Below, piece after piece: positions 15,376 through 23,945 of a stretch of 64,000 nt of DNA. Where the stretch lies: positions 1 through 64,000 of the forward strand of contig NZ_NVQE01000030.1 in the NCBI RefSeq assembly GCF_002591975.1, read 5' to 3'. This DNA comes from Mycobacterium neglectum. Its GTDB lineage: Bacteria; Actinomycetota; Actinomycetes; Mycobacteriales; Mycobacteriaceae. The stretch's first letter is position 1. Each line of letters opens with the position of its first letter. A model generated the notes under the pieces. It had not been told where the DNA came from, did no database searches, and worked only from the letters and a program-made list of their open reading frames with translations. The translations under genes were made by a program, and so were the position numbers.

Positions 15376-15763
15376 GTGGCGCGAAGAACTCCAGCGCGAT
15401 GCCATCGGGATCACGGAAACTCAGGCCCGACCCGTAGCTCTCGTCGACGATTCCGCCGTGGTCGATCCCGAGGGAGTCGAGTCGTTCCACGCAACGTTCG
15501 AGCGCGGCGCGATCGGCGCATCCGAAGCCGACATGGTCCAGCCCCGCGCGGAATTCGGTGAAGCGTTCGTCGGGGACGTCGCGCTCGTGTTGATGGATGC
15601 CGAAGAGGGTCCCGTTGTCGAAGACCCACACCACATGCCGGTACCCGGCGGCGGTGTCCTCGTCGATCGCGGGGTCTGCGTCGATCAACTGCCGGTACCA
15701 CGGCGCGCTTACATTGAGGTCACGCACCGTGAGCGCGACATGATTCAGGGCTGGGAACGTCAT
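15368..15763 (-). CDS. VOC (glyoxalase/bleomycin resistance) superfamily protein
   Basis: 131 residues in two beta-alpha-beta-beta-beta halves. Metal-ligand positions typical of the fold are visible: His8 (NHVALTV), His in the LDHVGF strand, and Glu in ALEFFAPP at the C-terminus. Such proteins catalyse isomerisation, dioxygenation or drug binding at a metal centre; specificity is unknown. The gene is antisense to and slightly overlaps the DUF2855 stop. Confidence 0.8.
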   Translation of the reverse strand: MTFPALNHVALTVRDLNVSAPWYRQLIDADPAIDEDTAAGYRHVVWVFDNGTLFGIHQHERDVPDERFTEFRAGLDHVGFGCADRAALERCVERLDSLGIDHGGIVDESYGSGLSFRDPDGIALEFFAPPS

Positions 15764-15868
15764 CGTGGACTCCTCGTTGTTGTCTCTGCCGTGATCATGG
15801 ACCCCTTGACTGCTGTCGGCGGCATAACCGGTGATCGCGAGCCCGCCACCTTGTGAGACGCTGCCGGG

Positions 15869-16852
15869 GTGATTTCGTCACGTCGTCGCGGTCGCGTCGC
15901 CGGATTGGCGGCGGGATTACTCACCGACCTGGTGTTCGGCGATCCCCGCCGTGGTCATCCGGTCGCGCTGTTCGGCCGCGGCTCAGCGGCTTTCGAGCGG
16001 CTGAGCTATGCCGACACCCGCCGAGCCGGTGTGGTGCACACCGTCGCTCTGCTCGGCGCCCTCGGCGTGACGGGTGTACTCATCGAGCGGGTGGCCGGGC
16101 GCAGGGGAGCGGCGAGCGCAGTGACCACTGCGACTTCCATGGCCGCGGCGACCTTTGTATCGTTGGGCGGAACGTCGCTCACCCGCACCGGCGATCAGAT
16201 GGCGACTCACCTCGCGGCGGGCGACGTCGAGGCGGCCCGTCGCCTGCTGCCGTCGTTGTGTGGACGGGACCCGTCCGTCCTCGACGCCGAGGACCTGACC
16301 CGGGCAGCACTGGAATCGGTCGCGGAGAACACGTCCGATGCGCAGGTCGCCCCGCTGTTGTGGGGCGCCGTCGGCGGGGTTCCCGCGATCCTGGTCTACC
16401 GCGGCGCCAACACTTTGGATGCGATGATCGGTCACCGCTCGCCGCGGTATGCCCGATTCGGCTGGGCTGCAGCGCGTTTCGACGATGCCGCCAACTTCGC
16501 CGCCGCGCGCGCCACGGCGGTCCTTGTCATCGTGTGCGCACCGGTCGTCGGTGGCTCACCTTTCGGAGCGTGGCATGCATGGCGGCGTGACGCGGCACGT
16601 CATCCCAGCCCGAACGCCGGTGTCGTGGAGGCCGCCTTCGCCGGCGCGCTGGGAGTGCGGTTGGGGGGCCCGACCCAGTACGCCCATCAACTCGAGATCC
16701 GGCCGACGCTCGGTGACGGCAGGGCGCCGCAGGTTTCCGATCTTGCCCGGGCCGTGCGCCTGTCACGTGCCGTGCAAGTGGCGACCGCGATCGTGGCGTT
16801 GGTCCTCAGCGCCGCCGGCCGTAGCGGTCGGCCAGCTTCGCCTCGGTCGTGA
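15869..16852 (+). CDS. cobD: Adenosylcobinamide-phosphate synthase CobD/CbiB
   Basis: 327 residues, several membrane helices. It attaches the aminopropanol arm to adenosylcobyric acid in cobalamin synthesis. Family marks: GLLTDLVFGDPRRGHPVALFG near the N-terminus, AALESVAENTSDAQVAPLLWG, YRGANTLDAMIGHRSPRY and FDDAANFAAARATA. GTG 15869 is used. Its 3' end overlaps the converging SURF1 gene by 47 bases. With cobC and the cobU-T-S operon elsewhere in the window it covers the late aerobic pathway. Confidence 0.92.
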   Translation: MISSRRRGRVAGLAAGLLTDLVFGDPRRGHPVALFGRGSAAFERLSYADTRRAGVVHTVALLGALGVTGVLIERVAGRRGAASAVTTATSMAAATFVSLGGTSLTRTGDQMATHLAAGDVEAARRLLPSLCGRDPSVLDAEDLTRAALESVAENTSDAQVAPLLWGAVGGVPAILVYRGANTLDAMIGHRSPRYARFGWAAARFDDAANFAAARATAVLVIVCAPVVGGSPFGAWHAWRRDAARHPSPNAGVVEAAFAGALGVRLGGPTQYAHQLEIRPTLGDGRAPQVSDLARAVRLSRAVQVATAIVALVLSAAGRSGRPASPRS

Positions 16853-17633
16853 CGGGCGCATCCGGCTTCGCGTCCGCGGCATCCTTGGCGGCCTTCTCCC
16901 GCCGGCGCTGCAGGATCTCGGCGCGGATGAAATAACCAAGGCCGATCGGTGCGATGATGCCGAACGCGATCCACTGAATGCCGTACGACAGGAACGGACC
17001 GGCATCGAGGTTCGGAAGCCCGATGATGCCGAGTCCGCCGGGCTGATCCTCGACCAGTTGCAGGTACGAGCCGGCCAGTGGCACCCCGGTGATCGCGGAG
17101 ATCTGCTCGAGGTTGATCGAGTACACCTGCTGCGCGCCGTCCTGGCGGAACGGCTCCCTGTCCTGGATCAGACCCTCGGAATCCCGCAACCGGGCGGTGA
17201 TGGTCACCGATCCCGTCGGCGGCGCGGCAATCGCGGGCACCTTCGAGCCGCCCTCGGGGCGCACATAGCCGCGGTTGACGAGCACGGTCGGACCGCCCTC
17301 GACGGCGAAAGGCACCAACACCTCGAAGGCGGGTTCGCCCTCCACAGACCGCAACCGGGCCAGCACCTGGGCATCGGGCAGGTACCTTCCGGTGGCGGTG
17401 ACCTGGCGCCACTGCTCATCCGACGCCGACGAATCCTGTTGGGGCAAGAGCGTTGTCACCGGAACCGGGTCAGCGGTCACGGAGTGCGAGATCTGGTTGT
17501 TCTCCCGCGACGTCTTGCTGTTCTTTCCGAGTTGCCACGGCGCCAACACGGTGAAACACAAATAGGCGAACGCGAGCACCAGAACAAACAGGACCAGCCA
17601 GGACGGCCTGAGTAAGAAGGCCCAGCGCTTCAT
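16806..17633 (-). CDS. SURF1-family cytochrome oxidase assembly protein
   Basis: About 275 residues with a transmembrane helix at each end (WLVLFVLVLAFAYLCFTVL and GIIAPIGLGYFI) and a periplasmic middle domain, the SURF1 layout. Conserved WQLGKNS, VNRGYVRPEG and GIQWIAFG motifs are present. SURF1 assists haem insertion into cytochrome c oxidase. ATG 17633 shares its A with the ptpA stop, so it is co-translated; the last gene of the ptkA-ptpA-SURF1 run. Confidence 0.85.
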   Translation of the reverse strand: MKRWAFLLRPSWLVLFVLVLAFAYLCFTVLAPWQLGKNSKTSRENNQISHSVTADPVPVTTLLPQQDSSASDEQWRQVTATGRYLPDAQVLARLRSVEGEPAFEVLVPFAVEGGPTVLVNRGYVRPEGGSKVPAIAAPPTGSVTITARLRDSEGLIQDREPFRQDGAQQVYSINLEQISAITGVPLAGSYLQLVEDQPGGLGIIGLPNLDAGPFLSYGIQWIAFGIIAPIGLGYFIRAEILQRRREKAAKDAADAKPDAPVTTEAKLADRYGRRR

Positions 17634-18130
17634 CAGCTCGCGATTCCACGGCCGGTGAGCTGCTCGTCGACCCACTGGTGCAGGCCGGGCAGCGACGCGT
17701 CGATCACCGTGTAGACGTCCTCGAAGTCGTCGTGGTCGCCGTAGTAAGGATCCTCGACGTCGTGGGCGTGTGCCCCCTGCCGTGGGTCAAATGACCGCAA
17801 CATCCGGAGCCGGCCTGCCTCGACGCCCATCTCCGACAGGATCCGGACGTGATTCCGGCCCAGTGCGATGACGAGGTCGGCGGACAGATGGTCGTCGTTT
17901 ATCTGTGCCGCCGAGTGTGACGTGGGGTAGCCGTGTTCACGGAGTACGTGGCTGGCCCTGCGGTCGGCGGGTTCGCCCGCATGCCACCCGCCGGTCCCTG
18001 CGCTCGTCACCCGTACCGCGTCCGCCAGGCCGCGCTCGCGGATCTGGTGCGCGAACATCTTCTCCGCCATCGGCGAGCGACAGATGTTGCCGGAGCAGAT
18101 GAAGGTGATGTGCAGCGGCGCCTCAGACAC
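17633..18130 (-). CDS. ptpA: Low-molecular-weight protein tyrosine phosphatase PtpA
   Basis: 165 residues. P-loop C-SGNIC-R with nucleophile Cys12 and Arg18 (CSGNICRSP), and the general acid Asp127 in DPYYG with the two tyrosines known to be phosphorylated in the M. tuberculosis enzyme. It removes phosphate from tyrosine; the pathogen homologue is secreted and acts in macrophages, which need not hold here. GTG 18130 overlaps the end of the HAD gene by 8 bases, in keeping with the ptkA-ptpA pair. Confidence 0.92.
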   Translation of the reverse strand: MSEAPLHITFICSGNICRSPMAEKMFAHQIRERGLADAVRVTSAGTGGWHAGEPADRRASHVLREHGYPTSHSAAQINDDHLSADLVIALGRNHVRILSEMGVEAGRLRMLRSFDPRQGAHAHDVEDPYYGDHDDFEDVYTVIDASLPGLHQWVDEQLTGRGIAS

Positions 18131-18776
18131 CCAACACCTCCCTTAGCTCGTCCACGGTCGCGACGTGGGCGTGGGCGACGACCGCGTCGGGGCCGACGAA
18201 ATCTGCCTGGCCGTACCCCCACCCGACCACCACGGTGTCGATGCCGTGCTCTGCTGCGCCCTCGACGTCGTGTGACCGGTCGCCGACCATCAGCACCCGC
18301 TCCGGCAGAGGCTCCAGCTGGGCCAGCGCATGCTTGACCACATCGGATTTGGTGGCGCGCATGCCGTCGACGCTGGCACCCGCGATGATCTCGAAGTGCT
18401 CGTCGAGGCCGAAGTGGGCGAGGATGCGCTGCGCTGTCGGTTCGGCCTTCGAGGTGGCCACCGCGAGCCGAGCCCCCGCGGACCGCAGATCGGTGAGCAA
18501 CGCGGGAATCCCGTCGAACGGACGGTTCATCGCCCAGCCGCGGGCCAGGTAGTCCTTCCGGTACGCGGCAATCGCGGCGTCGGCCTGCTCGCCAAGGCCC
18601 AGGTCTTGCAGCGTGTGATGCATCGGCGGACCCACGATCATGCCGACCAGGTCACCGTCGGGAACGGCGGCGCCGATCGAGCCCAATGCATGGCGGAAAC
18701 TGGCCACGATGCCCTCTGCCGAGTCGGTCAGGGTGCCGTCGAGGTCGAAGATCACCAATTGTGGGCAGGCTGTCAC
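18123..18776 (-). CDS. ptkA: HAD-superfamily phosphatase-like protein, PtkA homologue
   Basis: 217 residues. HAD motifs: FDLDGTLTDS (Asp11, Asp13), the ATSKA motif II, Lys in KSDVVKHAL and GDRSHDVEGA (motif IV). Most similar proteins are phosphoglycolate phosphatases; the M. tuberculosis homologue next to ptpA was reported as a tyrosine kinase, PtkA, with a long disordered N-terminal extension. That extension is missing here, so kinase activity is less certain. GTG 18776 start. Confidence 0.8.
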   Translation of the reverse strand: MTACPQLVIFDLDGTLTDSAEGIVASFRHALGSIGAAVPDGDLVGMIVGPPMHHTLQDLGLGEQADAAIAAYRKDYLARGWAMNRPFDGIPALLTDLRSAGARLAVATSKAEPTAQRILAHFGLDEHFEIIAGASVDGMRATKSDVVKHALAQLEPLPERVLMVGDRSHDVEGAAEHGIDTVVVGWGYGQADFVGPDAVVAHAHVATVDELREVLGV

Positions 18777-18813
18777 AAACTCATTGTCCCCGACGGCCCA
18801 CTAGTGTCGTGAT

Positions 18814-19836
18814 GTGGCAAGCCAATCCCGTCCGGGAGCGCGCTATCACGGCGACCAGGCCGCAGGTCCGGGCATGCTGGACTTCGCCGTCAACGTCCGC
18901 GCGGACCAGCCGCCGTCCTGGCTGGTCGATCGGCTCACCGCGCGGATGGCCGACCTCGGCTCCTACCCCAGCGAGGCCGACGAGCAGCGGGCGCGGGCTG
19001 CCGTCGCCGCCAGACATTCGCGCAGCGTCGACGAGGTTGCCCTGCTCGCCGGTGGGGCCGAGGGGTTCGCACTGCTGGCCGGCCTGCGGCCGCGGTCCGC
19101 GGCACTGATCGCGCCGTCCTTCACCGAACCCGAGGCCGCGCTGGCCGCCGCCGGCGTGGCGTTCGGACACGTCGTGCTCCCGCCGCCCTACCACCTGAGC
19201 GATGGCGCCGTACCCGACGATGCCGACCTCGTCGTCGTCGGGAATCCGACCAACCCGACGTCGGTGCTGCACCCCCGCGAGCAGATCACTGCGCTGCGCA
19301 GGCCCGGCCGCATCGTCGTCGTCGACGAGGCGTTCGCGGATGCGATACCCGGCGAGGCGGAGTCACTGGCGGCCGAAGCGCTGCCCGACGTGGTGGTGCT
19401 ACGCAGCCTCACGAAGACATGGGCGCTGGCCGGCCTGCGCGTCGGCTATGCGCTCGGGCCCGCCGAACTGCTCGACCGGATGACCGCGCGGCGCCCGCAT
19501 TGGCCGCTGGGCACTTTGCAGCTCGAGGCGATCGCCGCCTGCAGCGCCGCCGAAGCCGTTGCCGAGGCCGAGCGCGGGGCACAACGTCTGCGCCTCCTGC
19601 GCGCCGAGATGGCCGATGGGCTGACTAGCATCGGCGTAGATGTTGTCGACGGATGCGCGCCCTTTGTCCTCTTCGCCGTCGAGGACGCGGAACTGATGCG
19701 AAAACACCTCGACGGCAAGGGCATAGCACTGAGACGTTGTGACACCTTCGTCGGGCTGGAAGGCCAGTTCCTGCGAGCGGCGGTGCGGCGCGAATGGCCG
19801 ATGCTCGTCGAGGCGATGGCCGAGGTGACGCGGTGA
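18814..19836 (+). CDS. cobC: CobC-type PLP-dependent aminotransferase-fold enzyme
   Basis: 340 residues. Fold type I with the Schiff-base lysine Lys201 in SLTKTWALAGLRVGY and the Asp171 (VVVDEAFAD) that contacts the pyridine ring. Members make or provide (R)-1-amino-2-propanol O-phosphate (or act as histidinol-phosphate-like transaminases) for cobalamin. It is divergent from ptkA with a 37-base gap and overlaps the next gene by four bases (GTGA). Confidence 0.85.
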   Translation: MASQSRPGARYHGDQAAGPGMLDFAVNVRADQPPSWLVDRLTARMADLGSYPSEADEQRARAAVAARHSRSVDEVALLAGGAEGFALLAGLRPRSAALIAPSFTEPEAALAAAGVAFGHVVLPPPYHLSDGAVPDDADLVVVGNPTNPTSVLHPREQITALRRPGRIVVVDEAFADAIPGEAESLAAEALPDVVVLRSLTKTWALAGLRVGYALGPAELLDRMTARRPHWPLGTLQLEAIAACSAAEAVAEAERGAQRLRLLRAEMADGLTSIGVDVVDGCAPFVLFAVEDAELMRKHLDGKGIALRRCDTFVGLEGQFLRAAVRREWPMLVEAMAEVTR

Positions 19837-21005
19837 GCGCCCGGAGCCGCTCGGCCGGCGACATCCGACCACGGCTGTCGGACGTCATCGACGTTCTCGA
19901 GACGGCCTATCCGCCCAGCCTGGCGCTGGACTGGGATTCGGTGGGACTGGTCTGTGGTGACCCTTCGGAGATCGTCGAGACGGTGACGGTCGCCGTCGAC
20001 GCCACCGCTGCCGTCGTCGCCGAGGTGCCACCCGGCGGACTTCTGCTCGCCCATCATCCGCTGCTGCTGCGCGGGGTCGACACCGTCGCCGCCGATACCG
20101 CCAAGGGCGCGCTGCTGCATCAGATGATCCGCACCGGGAGGGCCCTGTTCACCGCGCACACCAACGCCGACGCGGCGTCGCCGGGAGTATCGGACGCCCT
20201 GGCCGACGCACTGGGTCTCACCGTCGAAGAGGTCCTCGCTCCGATCCCGACCGGAACGGGTCTGGACAAGTGGGTGGTCTTCGTCCCCACCGAAAATCCC
20301 GAAAACGTCGACGCGGTAAGGGAAGCGATGTTCGGCGCGGGCGCCGGGCAGATCGGTGATTACTCACACTGCAGTTGGAGCGCCACCGGAATCGGCCAGT
20401 TCCTGCCGCACGACGGTGCCACGCCTGCCATCGGCGCCGTCGGGACCGTCGAACAGGTGCCCGAGGAGCGGGTCGAGATGATCGCGCCATCGAAGGCGCG
20501 CGGTCATGTGCTGGCTTCGATGCGCACCGCCCATCCCTACGAGGAGCCCGCCTTCGACGTCTTCGAACTCGCGCCCCTGCCCGGCGACGTCGGACTGGGC
20601 CGCATCGGCGCCCTGACGAGACCGGAGACGTTGTCGGCCTTCGTATCACGGGTGCATGATGCGCTGCCCGGCACGTCGTGGGGTATCCGTGCGTCCGGCG
20701 ATCCCGAGGCCATGGTGTCCCGGGTGGCGGTGTGCGGCGGAGCGGGTGATTCGCTGCTCGACGCCGTCGGGGGCGCCGGGGTGCAGGCCTACGTGACCGC
20801 CGACCTACGGCACCATCCCGCTGACGAGCACCGGCGTGCATCCGAGGTGGCCCTCGTCGACGTCGCACACTGGGCGAGCGAATACCCGTGGTGCACGCAG
20901 GCGGCCGATGTCTTACGAAGTCATTTCGGTGACGCTTTACCCGTGCGGGTGTCAGCGGTTCGTACTGACCCCTGGAATGTCGAGAGAACGAGGCATGAAA
21001 GCTGA
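19833..21005 (+). CDS. NIF3/DUF34-family metal-binding protein
   Basis: 390 residues. The NIF3 core is split by an inserted CutA-like domain (about residues 130-240), as in YqfO of Bacillus. Metal ligands are visible in LLAHHPLLL, AHTNAD and late HWASE. These proteins are annotated as GTP cyclohydrolase type 2 or as metal-handling; the true role is unsettled. GTG 19833 overlaps the cobC stop and the 3' end overlaps the zinc-ribbon gene by 11 bases, a tightly coupled operon. Confidence 0.85.
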   Translation: MSARSRSAGDIRPRLSDVIDVLETAYPPSLALDWDSVGLVCGDPSEIVETVTVAVDATAAVVAEVPPGGLLLAHHPLLLRGVDTVAADTAKGALLHQMIRTGRALFTAHTNADAASPGVSDALADALGLTVEEVLAPIPTGTGLDKWVVFVPTENPENVDAVREAMFGAGAGQIGDYSHCSWSATGIGQFLPHDGATPAIGAVGTVEQVPEERVEMIAPSKARGHVLASMRTAHPYEEPAFDVFELAPLPGDVGLGRIGALTRPETLSAFVSRVHDALPGTSWGIRASGDPEAMVSRVAVCGGAGDSLLDAVGGAGVQAYVTADLRHHPADEHRRASEVALVDVAHWASEYPWCTQAADVLRSHFGDALPVRVSAVRTDPWNVERTRHES

Positions 21006-21732
21006 AGTAATCCAACAACGTTCGTTGCTCGAACTGGCTGAACTCGATGCTGAGCGGGGCCGGATCGAGCACCGGGCGGGCCACCTCGTCGAGTTACAGC
21101 GGCTCGATGACATCCAGGCGACGCATCGCGAGGCGAACGATCGGCTGGCTGCACTTCAGATCGCGCTGGAAGACCTCGACGAGCAGGTGCGCAAGTTCGA
21201 ATCCGAGATCGACGGCGTCCGTCAGCGCGAGGACCGCGATCGCGGGCTGCTGGACTCGGGAGCCACGGACGCCAAGCAGCTCACCGACTTACAGCACGAG
21301 TTGGAGACGCTGCAGCGCAGGCAGTCGTCGCTGGAGGACTCGCTGCTCGAAGTGATGGAGCATCGCGAGGAGCTGCAGAACCAGCAGGCCGCCGAGCTCA
21401 CGAAGATCGATGAGTTGCAGAAGGAGCTGGGGGAGGCTCAGCGCGCGTGCGATGAGGCGCGCAGTGAACTCGACCACCTACGTCGACAATCGCTGTCGAG
21501 GCGCGACGAACTAGTGGCCGGCCTGGACGCCGATCTGGTTGCGCTGTATGAGCGTCAGCGGACCCGCGGTGGCGCGGGCGCCGGTCTGCTGCAGGGCGGC
21601 CGCTGCGGCGCCTGCCGGATCGAGATCGACCGTGGCGAACTGGCCAGGATCTCCGCCGCCGCCGAGGACGACGTGCTTCGGTGCCCTGAGTGTGGTGCAA
21701 TCCTGTTGCGAGTCAAGGGAACCGGCGCGTGA
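20995..21732 (+). CDS. Coiled-coil protein with C-terminal C4 zinc ribbon
   Basis: 245 residues. Residues about 10-170 are an almost unbroken coiled-coil rich in Glu, Gln, Leu and Arg; the C-terminus has CGACRIEI and CPECGAIL, a four-cysteine zinc ribbon. It corresponds to the conserved protein encoded between NIF3 and RNase H genes in mycobacteria (Rv2229c). Structure-related proteins are found with RNase H and flagellar regulators, but the role is unknown. ATG 20995 is preferred to an ATG inside the previous gene. Confidence 0.85.
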   Translation: MKAEVIQQRSLLELAELDAERGRIEHRAGHLVELQRLDDIQATHREANDRLAALQIALEDLDEQVRKFESEIDGVRQREDRDRGLLDSGATDAKQLTDLQHELETLQRRQSSLEDSLLEVMEHREELQNQQAAELTKIDELQKELGEAQRACDEARSELDHLRRQSLSRRDELVAGLDADLVALYERQRTRGGAGAGLLQGGRCGACRIEIDRGELARISAAAEDDVLRCPECGAILLRVKGTGA

Positions 21733-22814
21733 AAGTTATCGTCGAGGCCGACGGGGGATCGCGCGGCAATCCGGGCCCGGCAGGCTACGGCGCCGTGGTG
21801 TGGACGGCGGACCACACCACCGTTCTCGCCGAGCGCAAGCAGGCCATCGGTCGCGCCACCAACAACGTCGCCGAGTACAGCGGGTTGATCGCCGGCTTGG
21901 AGGAGGCCGGGAAACTGGGCGCCTCCGAGGTCGACGTGAACATGGACTCCAAGCTGGTGGTGGAGCAGATGTCGGGGCGCTGGAAGGTCAAGCATCCGGA
22001 CATGGTGCCGCTGCATCAGCAGGCCACCGCGTTGTCGACGCGATTCGATCGCGTCGCCTACACCTGGGTTCCGCGGGTGAAGAACGGCCACGCCGACCGG
22101 TTGGCCAACGAGGCGATGGATGCGGCCGCCGAACTGGAGACAGCGGCCGAAGTCAAGCCCGAACAGCGCCCGAACCCCGCCGGCTGGACCGGCGCGCGGG
22201 GTGCGCCAACCCAGTTCCAGCTGCTGCGGCATGGACAGACCGAATTGTCGGTGGAGCGTAGGTATTCGGGCCGCGGTAACCCAGCGCTGACCGAGCTCGG
22301 CCGTCGCCAGGCCGAAGCGGCCGCACAGTTCGTGGCAGGCAGGGGCGGCATCGCGGCCGTCATCGCGTCGCCGCTGCAGCGCGCGTACGACACCGCCGAG
22401 GCGGCAGCCAAAGCACTCGGCCTCGATGTCTCCGTCGACGCCGATCTGATCGAGACGGACTTCGGAGGCTGGGAGGGGCTGACGTTCGGCGAAGCGGCCG
22501 AACGGGATCCGGAACTGCACAAGCGCTGGCTGCGCGACACCAGCGTGGCGCCGCCGGACGGGGAGAGCTTCGACACCGCAGCAGAGCGTGTCGGCAGGGC
22601 CCGGGCGCGGATCATCTCCGAACACCCGGGTGAGACAGTGCTGCTGGTGTCGCATGTGACGCCCATCAAGACACTGCTGCGCATGGCGCTCGATGCGGGC
22701 CCGAGCATCCTCTACCGAATGCATTTGGACCTGGCGTCGCTGTCGATCGCCGAGTTCTATCCCGACGGTGCCGCCTCGGTTCGGCTGGTCAATCAAACGG
22801 CCTATCTGGGGTAG
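21729..22814 (+). CDS. Bifunctional RNase HI / acid phosphatase (CobC-like)
   Basis: 361 residues in two parts. N-terminal RNase HI-like domain (about 1-135): DGGSRGNPGPAGYG, NNVAEYSGLIAGLE and DSKLVVEQM supply the acidic active site that cuts RNA in RNA-DNA hybrids. C-terminal histidine phosphatase domain (about 160-361): LLRHGQTE catalytic histidine and LLVSHVTPIK. The M. tuberculosis homologue Rv2228c has both activities and its phosphatase is linked to alpha-ribazole phosphate. GTG 21729 overlaps the zinc-ribbon stop (GTGA). Confidence 0.92.
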   Translation: MKVIVEADGGSRGNPGPAGYGAVVWTADHTTVLAERKQAIGRATNNVAEYSGLIAGLEEAGKLGASEVDVNMDSKLVVEQMSGRWKVKHPDMVPLHQQATALSTRFDRVAYTWVPRVKNGHADRLANEAMDAAAELETAAEVKPEQRPNPAGWTGARGAPTQFQLLRHGQTELSVERRYSGRGNPALTELGRRQAEAAAQFVAGRGGIAAVIASPLQRAYDTAEAAAKALGLDVSVDADLIETDFGGWEGLTFGEAAERDPELHKRWLRDTSVAPPDGESFDTAAERVGRARARIISEHPGETVLLVSHVTPIKTLLRMALDAGPSILYRMHLDLASLSIAEFYPDGAASVRLVNQTAYLG

Positions 22815-22858
22815 GTAGGGCTCGATGAGTTTCTGAGCCGCCGTCGGTCGGTACCAGC

Positions 22859-23341
22859 ATGACCGACGAAACCATGAAATCGACCCGCACTATAGCTGCG
22901 CCGGTCGGAACCGTATTCGATGTGCTGGCCGACCCGACCACCCATCAGGCGATCGACGGCACCGGTTGGGTGCGGGAATCGCTCGACGGCAAGCGGCTGA
23001 CCGACGTCGGCCAGGTCTTCCGGATGGCGATGTACCACGAGAACTTCGGGGGCATGCATTACGAGATTGCCAACCGGGTCGAGGTCTTCGCACCGCCGCA
23101 CGCGATTGCGTGGCTGCCGGGCCAGGGCACTGACGATGCCAACCTCGACTTCGGCGGCTGGATCTGGCGCTACGACCTCGAGTCGGTTGACGACGACCGG
23201 ACGGAGGTCACGCTGACGTATGACTGGTCGGCGGTGCCGCAGGCCATTCGCGAGAACATCGGGTTCCCCCCGTTCGACCGGCAGCATCTGGACAACTCAC
23301 TCAAGCACCTCGCCGAGCTGGCACTAGCCGTGCAGATGTAG
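22859..23341 (+). CDS. SRPBCC-family (polyketide cyclase/dehydrase-like) protein
   Basis: 160 residues of the START-like ligand-binding fold: TRTIAAPVGTVFDVLADPTTH at the start and a long C-terminal helix (DNSLKHLAELALAV). Family members bind hydrophobic ligands; no catalytic residues can be named. It converges on the cupin regulator with an 18-base overlap. Function unknown. Confidence 0.8.
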   Translation: MTDETMKSTRTIAAPVGTVFDVLADPTTHQAIDGTGWVRESLDGKRLTDVGQVFRMAMYHENFGGMHYEIANRVEVFAPPHAIAWLPGQGTDDANLDFGGWIWRYDLESVDDDRTEVTLTYDWSAVPQAIRENIGFPPFDRQHLDNSLKHLAELALAVQM

Positions 23342-23899
23342 CCGTTCGCCGTGCACGCCGAATATCGTGATCGCCTCCGCCGGGCCATCGACCACGCCGA
23401 ACCAGTGCGGTGTCCACGTCGAGAACTCAACGGCCTCACCGGGTTTGACGGTGAAGTCTCGGTCTCCGAGGATAAGTCGAACCTGCCCCGACAGGATGTA
23501 CATCCACTCCTGGCCCTCGTGGACCGGTAGTTCGGCAGGCGGCGTACGGCGGCGGGCACTGATCCGGATTTTGTACGCGTGCAGGCCGCCTGCCGCCGCC
23601 TGGCGCGTCAGTGGCCAGTAGGTGATTCCATGGCTGGTGTGCGAGCTTGCCCGTACGCGTGGGTCTTCCGCCTCGGGCGCGCGAAGCAGTTCATCGGTGC
23701 TCACCGAGAGCGCGGAAGCGAGGCGGGGGAGATGGTCGAGTGCAAGCCGCCGCTTACCGGACTCGAGACGGCTCAGTGTCGACACGTCGATGCTCGATCG
23801 CCCCGCAACCTCTTCGAGGGTGAGGCCACGCTGCATCCGTAAGTCGCGGAGGCGACGCCGCACCCGGACGTCAACGCTGTCCTCCTCATTTGCCTGCAT
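23324..23899 (-). CDS. XRE-family regulator with C-terminal cupin sensor domain
   Basis: 191 residues. N-terminal helix-turn-helix (about 10-65: LRDLRMQRGLTLEEVAGRSS, TLSRLESGKRRL) and C-terminal cupin (about 100-190: VHEGQEWMYILSG, PGEAVEFSTWTPHWFG). Such regulators sense a small molecule through the cupin barrel. It is divergent from the flavoprotein gene with a 46-base gap, so it probably controls that operon. ATG 23899 chosen; the longer frame runs antisense into the oxidoreductase gene. Confidence 0.85.
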   Translation of the reverse strand: MQANEEDSVDVRVRRRLRDLRMQRGLTLEEVAGRSSIDVSTLSRLESGKRRLALDHLPRLASALSVSTDELLRAPEAEDPRVRASSHTSHGITYWPLTRQAAAGGLHAYKIRISARRRTPPAELPVHEGQEWMYILSGQVRLILGDRDFTVKPGEAVEFSTWTPHWFGVVDGPAEAITIFGVHGERLHLHG

Positions 23900-23945
23900 G
23901 GCAAGAAAGCTTGGCACTTTTGATTCGCGCCTGCAAGGTGGAGGC

